DNA of 64,000 nt from Methylibium sp. NZG (lineage in GTDB: Bacteria > Pseudomonadota > Gammaproteobacteria > Burkholderiales > Burkholderiaceae_C): positions 1-64,000 of the forward strand of contig LGRD01000028.1 in assembly GCA_001263235.1 (NCBI GenBank), in the 5' to 3' direction. The notes beneath the pieces were generated by a model. It made no database searches. It was not told the DNA's origin and worked only from the letters and a program-made list of their open reading frames with translations. Positions 26,720-35,155 of the stretch are shown here, in pieces. The position numbers were made by a program, and so were the translations under genes. Position 1 is the stretch's first letter; every line of letters begins with the position of its first letter.

Positions 26720-27895
26720 ATGTTGCCTCGCCACGCCACGCCCATCCTGCGGGAGTTGGCGCGTGGATTCCCCGTCGTCGCCATCACCGGGCCGCGCCAA
26801 TCGGGCAAGACGACGCTGGCGCGGCAGACGTTTCCGCAGCTGCCTTACGTCAACCTCGAAGACCTGGACACGCGTGGGCTGGCCTTGTCCGACCCGCGTC
26901 GCTTTCTGGCGCGGCACGCCGACGGCGCCGTCTTCGACGAGGTTCAGCGCGCGCCAGCGTTGATGTCCTACCTGCTCGACGTGGCCGATGCCGACGCGCG
27001 CATGGGCCGCTTTGTGCTGACGGGGTCTCAGCAGTTCGGCCTGATGGACAGGATCACCCAGTCGCTGGCGGGCCGCGTTGGCATGCTCACCTTGCTGCCG
27101 CTGGGCAATGCCGAGCTTGCCGCCGCCGAGCCACCGGCCCGCGCGGCCAAGGCCGCAGACCTTGAGCAGCGGCTGTGGCGTGGCGGGTTTCCGGCGTTGT
27201 ACGCGCAGCACCGGCACGTACAGCCGGCCCAGTGGTTCGCGGCCTACGTTGCGACCTACATCGAGCGCGACGTGCGCCAGGTGCTTAACGTCGGTAACCT
27301 GCTGACCTTCCAGCGCTTCGTCTCCATGTGCGCAGCCCGCAGCGGCCAGTTGTTGAACCTGCACAGCCTGGCAAGCGATTGCGGCATCAGCCAGCCAACG
27401 GCTCGCCAGTGGCTGACGGTGCTACAGGCCAGCCACCTCGTCACGCTGCTTCCGCCGCACTTCCGCAACTTCGGCAAGCGCTTGGTCAAGACGCCCAAGT
27501 TGTACTTTCTCGACAGCGGGTTGCTGTGCCATCTGCTGCGCATCGCCAGCCCCGACGACCTGCATGCCCATGCGATGCGCGGGGCCGTCTTCGAGACCTG
27601 GGTCGTCGGCGAGACGCTCAAGCACCGCCACAACCTGGGCTTGCCCGCCGACCTGTACTTCTGGCGCGACAACCATGGCCTGGAGATAGACCTCGTCTTC
27701 GAGCACGGCTCACGCCTGCATGCGGTGGAGTGCAAGTCGGGCACGACCTACAGCCCGAGCTGGCTGGAGCCGGCCCGAAAGTGGCGCGCGCTGGTCGGCG
27801 CGGCGGCGGCCGATCCGGTCCTGGTGTACGGCGGCGACCAAGGGCACCGCGGCGCCGATGATGAAGTGATTGGCTGGCGATCCGTGGGCCGCTGA
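26720..27895 (+). CDS. AAA ATPase with DUF4143 C-terminal domain
   Basis: 391 residues. Walker A is GPRQSGKTTLA (residues 24-34). Walker B-like DGAVFDEVQRAP and the sensor FVLTGSQQFGLM follow (AAA_14). The C-terminal DUF4143 part carries GLEIDLVFEHGSRLHAVECKSG, a D...ExK arrangement like restriction-type nucleases. These two-domain proteins are common accessory genes of unknown function, often discussed with toxin-antitoxin or mobile DNA. It lies between two convergent polysaccharide blocks, right after a truncated gene, and 19 bases from the convergent wbpM-like stop. Confidence 0.9.
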   Translation: MLPRHATPILRELARGFPVVAITGPRQSGKTTLARQTFPQLPYVNLEDLDTRGLALSDPRRFLARHADGAVFDEVQRAPALMSYLLDVADADARMGRFVLTGSQQFGLMDRITQSLAGRVGMLTLLPLGNAELAAAEPPARAAKAADLEQRLWRGGFPALYAQHRHVQPAQWFAAYVATYIERDVRQVLNVGNLLTFQRFVSMCAARSGQLLNLHSLASDCGISQPTARQWLTVLQASHLVTLLPPHFRNFGKRLVKTPKLYFLDSGLLCHLLRIASPDDLHAHAMRGAVFETWVVGETLKHRHNLGLPADLYFWRDNHGLEIDLVFEHGSRLHAVECKSGTTYSPSWLEPARKWRALVGAAAADPVLVYGGDQGHRGADDEVIGWRSVGR

Positions 27896-27914
27896 GGCCG
27901 ATCCGGCGCAGCCC

Positions 27915-29900
27915 TCAGCGTGCCTGCAGCGAGGCAGCCACTTCCCGGTTCACCTCGTCCGCGGGTCGGAACTCGGGCACGACGTTCCTGATCTGGCGCA
28001 GCATCGCATCGGGCTGGTTCGCGTCGCAGGCACTGCGCAGCGACTCGATCATCTTGTCCAGCAGCACCGGCTCGATGTGCCGTTCGCGCGCGCACAGGAT
28101 GCGCGGGTGGCCGCTGGGCACCACGTCGTCGCCGATCAGCAGCTCCTCGAACAGCTTTTCGCCTGGGCGCAGGCCGACGTACTTGATCTCGATCTCGCCA
28201 TCCGGGTGCTCGGCCGACTTCTCGGTCACACCCGACAGGTGGATGATCGAGCGCGCCAAATCGGCGATGCGCACCGGCTCGCCCATGTCGAGCACGAACA
28301 CCTCGCCGCCCTGCGCCATCGCGCCAGCCTGGATGACGAGTTGCGCCGCCTCCGGAATGAGCATGAAGTAGCGAATGATGTCCGGGTGCGTGATCGTGAC
28401 GGGACCGCCCGCCTGGATCTGCTTCTTGAACAGCGGCACCACCGAGCCCGACGAGCCGAGCACGTTGCCGAAGCGAACCATCGAGAAGACGGTCTTGCCG
28501 TCGGCCGCGCCCCACGGACGCGCTGCGGCAAGCGCCGCTGATCCTGGCGCCGGGCCAGCGGGCGAGGCGGTGTGGGCCTGCGCCCGCAGCGCTCCGGCCT
28601 GAAAGATCAGCTCCGCCGCACGCTTGGAGGCGCCCATCACATTGGTCGGCCGCACCGCCTTGTCGGTAGACACGAGCACGCACGTCTCGACGCCACAACG
28701 CAGCGCCGCACGCGCCACCGCGAGCGAGCCAAACACGTTGTTGCGCAGGCCCTGCTGCATGTTGCTCTCGACCAGCGGCACGTGCTTGTAGGCAGCGGCG
28801 TGGTAGACGGTATGCACGCCATGTTCCCGCATCGCGGCTTCGACCAACGCATCGTCCAGCACCGAGCCCAGGCAGGCCACGAGCTCCACGCCGCGGTCGG
28901 CATCGCGCAACTCGTGGTCGATGGCGTAGAGGCCGAACTCGGAGTGGTCCAGCAGCACCAGCCGCTTGGGCTTTTGAGTGATGATCTGGCGGCACAACTC
29001 CCCGCCGATGGAGCCGCCTGAGCCCGTCACCATCACCACCTTGCCAGTGATGTTGCGCGAGAACAGGGCCGGTTGCGGCGGCACCGGGTCGCGGCCCAAC
29101 AGGTCCGCCACGTCGACCTCGCGGATGTCGGAGACGCTGGCCTGGCCGTTCACCATGTGCGACAGGCTGGGAAGGATCTTCACCGGCAGGCCTGCATGCT
29201 CGACCTTGGCGATGAGCTGCCGGCGCTGCGCCGTCTTGGCCGACGGCACCGCGAGCACGATCTGCGCCACGTCATGGCGCAGGATGGCTTCCTGCAATGC
29301 CCCGGGTGGGTAGACCTTCATGCCGGCAACAGTCTTTCCGTGCAGCACCGATCGGTCGTCCAAAAAACAGACCGCCTGGTAGTCTGAGCTCAGCTGCATG
29401 GTTTGCGCGAGTTGGGCGCCGGCATCACCAGCACCGTAGATCGCGGTTCGCACGCGTGGGCGGCCCGCTCGCTTCAGGTTTTGGCGCAAGAGCACCCGTG
29501 CAATGAAGCGCGACGTGATGACGTAGGTGAAGGCAACGAACCAGTAGATCAGGAATGCCGAACGCGGGATCACATGTACGTCAAACGCGAGGGCCAGGCA
29601 GAACATGACAAGCACAGCAGCCGCCAGCGCAAGGCTCGACGCGGCGATCACGCGCAAGTCGATGTAACGCACGACTGTGCGGTACAGGCCGGCCATGCCA
29701 AGGATGGGCAGCGTCAGCCAGCCGATGACCAGCAGCACCCACGGCGCCGTTTGTGCCGCCTCCGACACCGATCCCAGGCGCATCGTGACCGCAGCGAACA
29801 CGAAGAGTGGCAGGAAGACAGCGTCCGCGCCAATCATCACGGCCAGCTTTGAGGTGGGGGACAGGGCCGCGAGGCGCTGTCCTATGTGCAACGGTGTCAT
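27915..29900 (-). CDS. WbpM/CapD/FlaA1-type membrane nucleotide-sugar 4,6-dehydratase
   Basis: 661 residues. Four N-terminal spans (residues about 18-135) lead to a first Rossmann fold (RTAIYGAGDAGAQLAQ). The catalytic SDR domain starts near residue 288 with KVVMVTGSGGSIGGELCRQI. It has VLVSTDKAVRPTNVMGASK, where Met replaces the usual catalytic Tyr (SMK triad), as in WbpM. Such enzymes turn UDP-GlcNAc into UDP-4-keto-6-deoxy sugars. About 25-30 Ala/Pro-rich residues (around 437-466) are inserted after AAELIFQAG. It is the last gene of the long minus-strand block. Confidence 0.92.
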   Translation of the reverse strand: MTPLHIGQRLAALSPTSKLAVMIGADAVFLPLFVFAAVTMRLGSVSEAAQTAPWVLLVIGWLTLPILGMAGLYRTVVRYIDLRVIAASSLALAAAVLVMFCLALAFDVHVIPRSAFLIYWFVAFTYVITSRFIARVLLRQNLKRAGRPRVRTAIYGAGDAGAQLAQTMQLSSDYQAVCFLDDRSVLHGKTVAGMKVYPPGALQEAILRHDVAQIVLAVPSAKTAQRRQLIAKVEHAGLPVKILPSLSHMVNGQASVSDIREVDVADLLGRDPVPPQPALFSRNITGKVVMVTGSGGSIGGELCRQIITQKPKRLVLLDHSEFGLYAIDHELRDADRGVELVACLGSVLDDALVEAAMREHGVHTVYHAAAYKHVPLVESNMQQGLRNNVFGSLAVARAALRCGVETCVLVSTDKAVRPTNVMGASKRAAELIFQAGALRAQAHTASPAGPAPGSAALAAARPWGAADGKTVFSMVRFGNVLGSSGSVVPLFKKQIQAGGPVTITHPDIIRYFMLIPEAAQLVIQAGAMAQGGEVFVLDMGEPVRIADLARSIIHLSGVTEKSAEHPDGEIEIKYVGLRPGEKLFEELLIGDDVVPSGHPRILCARERHIEPVLLDKMIESLRSACDANQPDAMLRQIRNVVPEFRPADEVNREVAASLQAR

Positions 29901-30067
29901 ATCTGTGCTGCTCCGATCAGCTCGAAGCTGAATGGGCGGAGTTGTCTCCCCGGGCCGGCATGATAGTGATCGAATTGGCAGATGGCGACCATGAGACCCC
30001 GCTTCAGCCCCCGGGGCCTTTGGAATTCGCGAATTGTTACCTGTCCGCCCCAAGCCTCCGAACGGCT

Positions 30068-31129
30068 TCAGCGACCAGGGGCCTGCGATTGGCCCGCGCG
30101 GTCCCCCGCGCGAAGGCCAAACGCGAGCCAGACCAGCGGTAAGTAGGCCAATGCGGTGGCGGCAGCGCCGTCGAGCCGCTTCGTCGCCACGAGCACCGCC
30201 AGCGGCAACAACCAACCCAGGTTGATGGCGCCGACGGCGAGCGAGACTTTGCCGTGCGAGCCTATTCGCCTGGCGGCGTATTGATAGGCGTGGCTGCGGT
30301 GGGCTTGATGAAACTTCTCGCCGCGCCGAACGCGGCGCACCAGCGTGGTCGTTGCGTCCACCACGAAACAGCCGAGCAGGATGAACCAGCACCAAAACAC
30401 CTGCGTTGCATTCTGAGCAGTCCAAAGCGACAACACCCCGAGGACGAAGCCCATGAAGCCACTGCCTGCGTCGCCCATGAAGATCCGCGCCGGTGGCGTG
30501 TTCCAAACCAGGAAGCCCGCAGCACAGGCAGCGAATGCAAAGCACAGCGGCCACCGCGGGTCGCCGGTGGCGAGCCACCAGCACAGTGCACCACCCAGCG
30601 CCACGGTGACCGCTTCAACGCCTGCAATGGCATCCACGCCGTCCATGAAGTTGTACAGATTGACCATCCACACGAGGTACACGGCGGCCAGCGCCAAGCC
30701 TGTCCAACCCAGGTTCACATCGAATCCGAACAGGGGCACGGGTGGAATGCCACCCATCAACCACAACGACATCAGAGACGCTAGGCAGTGCGCGCCAAAG
30801 CGCCAACGCGCGGCCAGGGGCCTTCGGTCGTCGAGGAAACCGACCAGCGCTACAAGCAGCCCACCGCCGCTGATAGCGAGCACCATTTGGACCGGGATGC
30901 TGCCAAGGGCTCCCAGCGCACAGACCAGCGCCACGAAAGGGAACACGACTCCGAGCCCTCCGCCGCGGGGGGTGGGCACCGTGTGAGAACTTCTTTCGTT
31001 CGGGTGATCCAGCAGCGAACTTGCCAGCGCGTGGCGGCGCACCCGCCCCGTCAGCCACCAGCTTGCTGCCATGCCGACTGGCACCAAGAGCAGGGCCAGA
31101 GCTAACGGCTCGCGCCAGACGAGGCTCAT
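30068..31129 (-). CDS. wbpL: WecA/WbpL-type polyprenyl-phosphate sugar-phosphate transferase
   Basis: 353 residues, about ten to eleven spans. Family motifs: HPNERSSHTVPTPRGGGLGV, VGFLDDRRPL, VNLYNFMDGVDAIAGVEA, and NTPPARIFMGDAGSGFMGF, followed by HRSHAYQYAARR. It should start O-unit assembly by moving a 2-acetamido sugar phosphate to undecaprenyl phosphate. It pairs with the epimerase/reductase gene upstream by a four-base overlap, as wbpV-wbpL do in Pseudomonas. With the phosphoglycosyl transferase at 25210 the window holds two different initiating enzymes. Confidence 0.9.
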   Translation of the reverse strand: MSLVWREPLALALLLVPVGMAASWWLTGRVRRHALASSLLDHPNERSSHTVPTPRGGGLGVVFPFVALVCALGALGSIPVQMVLAISGGGLLVALVGFLDDRRPLAARWRFGAHCLASLMSLWLMGGIPPVPLFGFDVNLGWTGLALAAVYLVWMVNLYNFMDGVDAIAGVEAVTVALGGALCWWLATGDPRWPLCFAFAACAAGFLVWNTPPARIFMGDAGSGFMGFVLGVLSLWTAQNATQVFWCWFILLGCFVVDATTTLVRRVRRGEKFHQAHRSHAYQYAARRIGSHGKVSLAVGAINLGWLLPLAVLVATKRLDGAAATALAYLPLVWLAFGLRAGDRAGQSQAPGR

Positions 31130-32115
31130 TGCTCGGAGCGAGCCGCAGGCGCGGCTCCCGACTCACCGAGAAAGGCCGCTGCCGCACGGCGCAGTCCTTC
31201 GTCCAGGCCGATTGGAGGGCGCCAGCCGAGCCGGGTACGAGCTTCGCCGATGTCGACCTGGAGCGAATTGAACAAGCGCCGTGACACGTCCGCCTTCCCC
31301 GCCAGAGAGAAGAAGGCAGACAGCGCGGCTGGCGGTACGCCGATGAGTCTGGCGGGATATCCCAGCGCTGTGCCCAGTCGCCGTAGGAGCTGGGTGGTCG
31401 AAACATCTTCTCCGTCGCCTGCCAGGAAGGTACCTCCCGGCGCGTCGGGGTGCCGCGTGCAAACCGCAATCAGGTCGCAAAGATTGTCCAGGGCCACCAG
31501 GCTGCGCTGGTTGTGTATCGCACCGAAGGGCAGCGGGATGCCTCGCGTCAGCCACTGCATCATGCTGCGGAAGTTGGCTCGCACGCCAGGCCCGTAGACC
31601 AGGGGAGGGCGCACGATCACCAGTTCCATGCCGCTCGAATCCGCCAAGCGACGCAACCCCAGTTCGGCCTCGTGTTTGCTGATGCCGTAGGCGTCGCGCG
31701 GCTGCGGTGTGTCGGTGGCTGCGAACGGCTGGCCAGGCAGGGTGTGTTCGCCGTTGACCTTGATTGAACTCACGTAGACGAACCGGCGCACGCCGGCTTG
31801 TGCTGCCTGGCGCGCGAGCTGCAGGCTTCCGTCCACATTCACGCGCCGGAACTCGGCCAACGGGTCGGTGGCATCGTCGCGCATCACGTGCACGCGGGCT
31901 GCAAGATGCACCACGGCGTCAACCTGCGCCAGCACAGGCCGCCAATCGGTGTGAGCATCCAGAGCGTCAATCTGGAGCGTTTCCACACCGACCGGGTGGG
32001 GGGTCGGCTTGCTGTGTCGCTGAACCGCGACGACGCGTTGACCCGGGTCTGCCAACAGGTGGCGGATCAAACTGCTGCCGACAAACCCGTTCGATCCGGT
32101 GACGAGAGCGCGCAT
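31126..32115 (-). CDS. wbpV: NAD-dependent sugar-nucleotide epimerase/reductase (WbpV-like)
   Basis: 329 residues, extended SDR. Cofactor motif MRALVTGSNGFVGSSLIRHL, catalytic YVSSIKVNGE and Tyr-x3-Lys in DAYGISKHEAEL. It matches WbpV-type enzymes that act on UDP-4-keto-6-deoxy-GlcNAc, giving UDP-QuiNAc or UDP-FucNAc, the substrates of the WbpL enzyme encoded next to it. The 4-keto substrate would come from the WbpM-like dehydratase. Together wbpV, wbpL and wbpM-like form a consistent initiation module. Confidence 0.85.
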   Translation of the reverse strand: MRALVTGSNGFVGSSLIRHLLADPGQRVVAVQRHSKPTPHPVGVETLQIDALDAHTDWRPVLAQVDAVVHLAARVHVMRDDATDPLAEFRRVNVDGSLQLARQAAQAGVRRFVYVSSIKVNGEHTLPGQPFAATDTPQPRDAYGISKHEAELGLRRLADSSGMELVIVRPPLVYGPGVRANFRSMMQWLTRGIPLPFGAIHNQRSLVALDNLCDLIAVCTRHPDAPGGTFLAGDGEDVSTTQLLRRLGTALGYPARLIGVPPAALSAFFSLAGKADVSRRLFNSLQVDIGEARTRLGWRPPIGLDEGLRRAAAAFLGESGAAPAARSEQ

Positions 32116-32127
32116 AGAGACGACGCC

Positions 32128-33252
32128 TCAGCCCCGATGCCAGACGCGGCGATTAACGAAGTCGGTGTAGCTCAACAGGATCCGCAGGACCTTGTCCGAC
32201 ACGTTGGAGGTCTGGTAGTCGCCGACCATGCCAATCAGCCGATCGGCGCCGCGTGGCTGGTGGTCGAGCACGGCGAGCGCGTCCAGAACCCGCTCAACGT
32301 CCAGGCCGACCATCATCACCGCCGACTCCTCGAAGCCCTCGGGGCGTTCGTGGACTTCACGCAGGTTCAGGGCGGGGAAGTTGAGGATCGACGACTCCTC
32401 CGTGATCGTGCCGCTGTCGGACAACACCGCGCGGGCCTGCAGCTGGAGCTGCACATAGTCCAGAAAGCCGAACGGCTTGCAGAACTGCACCCCCGGCCTG
32501 GCCTGAAGGCCGAGCTGCTCCAGGCGCTTGCGCGTTCTAGGGTGGGTGGAGACGATGACCGGCAGCCCGTAGCGGTCGGCCAGCGTATTCAGGATCGTGA
32601 AGAGCCGAGTCAGATTGTCAGGTGAGTCGACGTTTTCTTCGCGGTGCGAGCTGACCAGGAAGTAGCCCTGCGCCGCAAGCCCCAGGCGAGCGAGCACGTC
32701 CGACGCGTCGATGCCCTTGCGGTAGTGTTCCAGCACTTCGCGCATCGGGCTTCCGGTGCAGATGACCTGGTCGGGGGGCAGGCCCTCGCGCAGCAGGTAC
32801 TCGCGGGCGATTCGGCTGTAGGTCAGGTTGATGTCGGCGATGTGGTCGACGATGCGCCGATTGATCTCCTCGGGCACCCGAAAGTCGAAGCACCGATTGC
32901 CCGCTTCCATGTGAAAGATAGGAACTCTGCGGCGCTTGGCCGCAATCGCGGCAAGCGCACTGTTGGTATCGCCCAGCAGCAGCAACGCATCGGGCTGGAC
33001 CCGTTCCAGCACCTCGTCCGCACCCATGATCACCTTGCCGATGGTCTGCGCCGGCGTCGCGCCCGCCGCCTGGAGGAAGTGATCCGGGCGCCGAATCGCC
33101 AACTCGACAAAGAAGACCTCGTTCAATTCATAGTCGTAGTTCTGGCCGGTGTGCACCAGCGTGTGGCTGCAATGGCGGTCGAGCTTGTTGATCACGCGCG
33201 AGAGCCGGATGATCTCCGGCCTCGTGCCGACGATCGTCATGACCTTAAGCAC
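32128..33252 (-). CDS. fnlC: UDP-N-acetyl-hexosamine 2-epimerase (WecB/FnlC/WbjD family)
   Basis: 374 residues from a GTG at 33252; an ATG at 33240 would drop four residues. Family start VMTIVGTRPEIIRLSRVINK, UDP site LLLLGDTNSALAA, FHMEAGNRCFDFRVPEEINRR, and SHREENVDSPDN. The length and the CFD-rich segment fit the FnlC/WbjD/CapG branch, which inverts C2 of a 6-deoxy-L-hexosamine, rather than WecB. Its start overlaps the dehydratase gene by eight bases, so the pathway genes are coupled. Confidence 0.9.
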   Translation of the reverse strand: MLKVMTIVGTRPEIIRLSRVINKLDRHCSHTLVHTGQNYDYELNEVFFVELAIRRPDHFLQAAGATPAQTIGKVIMGADEVLERVQPDALLLLGDTNSALAAIAAKRRRVPIFHMEAGNRCFDFRVPEEINRRIVDHIADINLTYSRIAREYLLREGLPPDQVICTGSPMREVLEHYRKGIDASDVLARLGLAAQGYFLVSSHREENVDSPDNLTRLFTILNTLADRYGLPVIVSTHPRTRKRLEQLGLQARPGVQFCKPFGFLDYVQLQLQARAVLSDSGTITEESSILNFPALNLREVHERPEGFEESAVMMVGLDVERVLDALAVLDHQPRGADRLIGMVGDYQTSNVSDKVLRILLSYTDFVNRRVWHRG

Positions 33253-34255
33253 GGGCTGCCTCGCGGACCGTGGCGAGCTTCATCAACAACTCCTTCACCT
33301 GCGCCACGTTCAATCGGCGGGTGTTGTGCGAGGTGTAGTCGTCGATCCGGGAAATCTGCGTCTCGCCCTCCACGAAGTACTTGTCGTAGTTGAGGTCGCG
33401 CGAATCGGCTGGGATGCAATAGTAGTCACCGAGGTCTTGGGCTCGGGCCATCTCTTCGCGCGAGACAAGGGACTCGTAAAGCTTTTCGCCGTGCCGCGTG
33501 CCGATGACGCGAATCTCGTTGTCGACTTTGAGCAATTCTCGCAAGGCCTGCGCCAGATCGCCCACTGTCGACGCGGGTGCTTTCTGAACGAAGATGTCGC
33601 CTGGCTGCCCATGCTGGAAGGCATACAGCACCAGCGCGACGGACTCCTCAAGCGACATCAGGAAGCGCGTCATCGTCGGGTCGGTCACCGTCAACGGCAG
33701 GCCAGCCTGCAACTGCGATAGGAACAACGGGATCACCGAACCGCGCGAGGCCATCACGTTGCCGTATCTGGTCGCGCACAGCACGGTCTTGCCGGGGTCG
33801 CACAGACGCGACTTCGCCACCATCACCTTCTCCATCATCGCCTTGGACATTCCCATGGCGTTGATCGGATACACCGCTTTATCGGTGCTCAGCACGACGC
33901 AGCGCTGCACACCGTTGGCGATGGCCGCACGCATGACGTTTTCGGTGCCGATGACGTTCGTGCGCACGGCTTCCATCGGATAGAACTCGCACGACGGCAC
34001 CTGCTTCAGCGCGGCAGCGTGAAACACGTAGTCCACGCCGCGCAATGCGTCGGCAACGCTGTCGTAGTCGCGCACGTCACCGATGTAGAACTTCAGCCGG
34101 TCGCTCTTGAACGCGAGGCGCATGTCCTCCTGCTTCTTCTCGTCCCGGCTGAAGATGCGGATCTCGGCAAACTGGGAATGCAGAAAATGCTCAAGTACGG
34201 CATTGCCGAACGAACCCGTTCCACCGGTGATGAGCAAGACCTTGTCTTTGAACAT
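33245..34255 (-). CDS. fnlA: UDP-GlcNAc 4,6-dehydratase/5-epimerase (FnlA/WbjB/CapE family)
   Basis: 336 residues. FKDKVLLITGGTGSFGNAVL is the SDR cofactor motif. LSTDKAVYPINAMGMSKAMMEK shows the Met-x3-Lys catalytic variant, and YGNVMASRGSVIPLF and RHGEKLYESLVSREEM follow. These are the fixed motifs of FnlA, WbjB, CapE and WbvB. It makes the UDP-4-keto-6-deoxy-L-hexose intermediates that lead to UDP-L-FucNAc or UDP-L-QuiNAc. Sits between the reductase and the 2-epimerase of the same pathway. Confidence 0.93.
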   Translation of the reverse strand: MFKDKVLLITGGTGSFGNAVLEHFLHSQFAEIRIFSRDEKKQEDMRLAFKSDRLKFYIGDVRDYDSVADALRGVDYVFHAAALKQVPSCEFYPMEAVRTNVIGTENVMRAAIANGVQRCVVLSTDKAVYPINAMGMSKAMMEKVMVAKSRLCDPGKTVLCATRYGNVMASRGSVIPLFLSQLQAGLPLTVTDPTMTRFLMSLEESVALVLYAFQHGQPGDIFVQKAPASTVGDLAQALRELLKVDNEIRVIGTRHGEKLYESLVSREEMARAQDLGDYYCIPADSRDLNYDKYFVEGETQISRIDDYTSHNTRRLNVAQVKELLMKLATVREAARA

Positions 34256-34285
34256 GGGGCGTTTCCTTGCGTGAAAGTGCTGCGC

Positions 34286-35155
34286 TCACCCGAATTCGTG
34301 CATCGCACGAACCAGTTCGGGCCAGCCCGGGGGCACGTGGCCGGTGCGTTCGCGAAAGCGCGTCGAGTCCAGGGAGCGGTCGATGACGAGCTTGTCGTCT
34401 GGGGCAATGGCGTTGCTGCGCCCGTAGGCCGTGGCGATCAGGTTCAGCAGATCGAACTTGGCAATCGGCTCCGAAGACACGTGGTAAAGACCGTGCAACT
34501 GCGGGTCTGGAATCACGTGGTCGCGGATCACCCGCGCCAACTCGACCGTGGGCAGCCCGGAGAACACGGCTCGCGTGAACCCCTTCACCGGCCCGCTCTG
34601 CGCCAGGAACCAGTCGACCAACCCGTGTGCTCCGGTCAACTCGTGCCCGATGATCGACGTGCGCAGCGTCACCGCGTGCGCGGAGTCCACCTCACCGAGG
34701 AGTTTGCTGCGGCCGTACAGGTCTTGCGCATCGGGCGGATCGGCCTCGCGGTACCGGCCTTTGGTGCCGAGAAACACGCAATCCGTGCTGACATGAACCA
34801 GGCGCGCGCCCGCCAGTTCGCACAGCCGGGCCAGGCGGTGCGGCAGCAGCGCGTTGATCGGGATCGCCAGCAGCGGGTCTTCGGCCTCGGCGAGTTGCTT
34901 GACCAGACCGACGCAATTGATCACCACGGCGGGCCGCACCTGGAGGAACAGCCGGGTCAGGCCGTCGAAGTTTTCCACATCGACGCCGACCAGCACACGC
35001 TCGCGCACCGCGGCCGGCAGGCGATGCAACGCCTTCGCGGACCGGGCCGTGCCCCAGGCGTCGAAACCTTCGCTGGCGGCGAACAGCCTCAACACGGCGT
35101 TGCCCAACATGCCCGTGGCGCCCAGCACCAACACCTTGTTGCCTGCCTCAGCCAT
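34286..35155 (-). CDS. RmlD-like 4-keto-sugar reductase of the L-QuiNAc/L-FucNAc pathway (WbvR/QnlA-like)
   Basis: 289 residues. SDR motif KVLVLGATGMLGNAVLRL, VHVSTDCVFLGTKGRY, and Tyr-x3-Lys in DLYGRSKLLGEV, all RmlD-superfamily features. It lies directly upstream of the fnlA-type dehydratase. The FucNAc reductases (FnlB, WbjC, CapF) are about 370 residues with a C-terminal cupin domain. This one has no cupin and resembles the RmlD-type WbvR/QnlA reductases of UDP-L-RhaNAc/L-QuiNAc synthesis. The product is therefore more likely UDP-L-QuiNAc. The glycosyltransferase frame before it overlaps by eight bases. Confidence 0.82.
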   Translation of the reverse strand: MAEAGNKVLVLGATGMLGNAVLRLFAASEGFDAWGTARSAKALHRLPAAVRERVLVGVDVENFDGLTRLFLQVRPAVVINCVGLVKQLAEAEDPLLAIPINALLPHRLARLCELAGARLVHVSTDCVFLGTKGRYREADPPDAQDLYGRSKLLGEVDSAHAVTLRTSIIGHELTGAHGLVDWFLAQSGPVKGFTRAVFSGLPTVELARVIRDHVIPDPQLHGLYHVSSEPIAKFDLLNLIATAYGRSNAIAPDDKLVIDRSLDSTRFRERTGHVPPGWPELVRAMHEFG

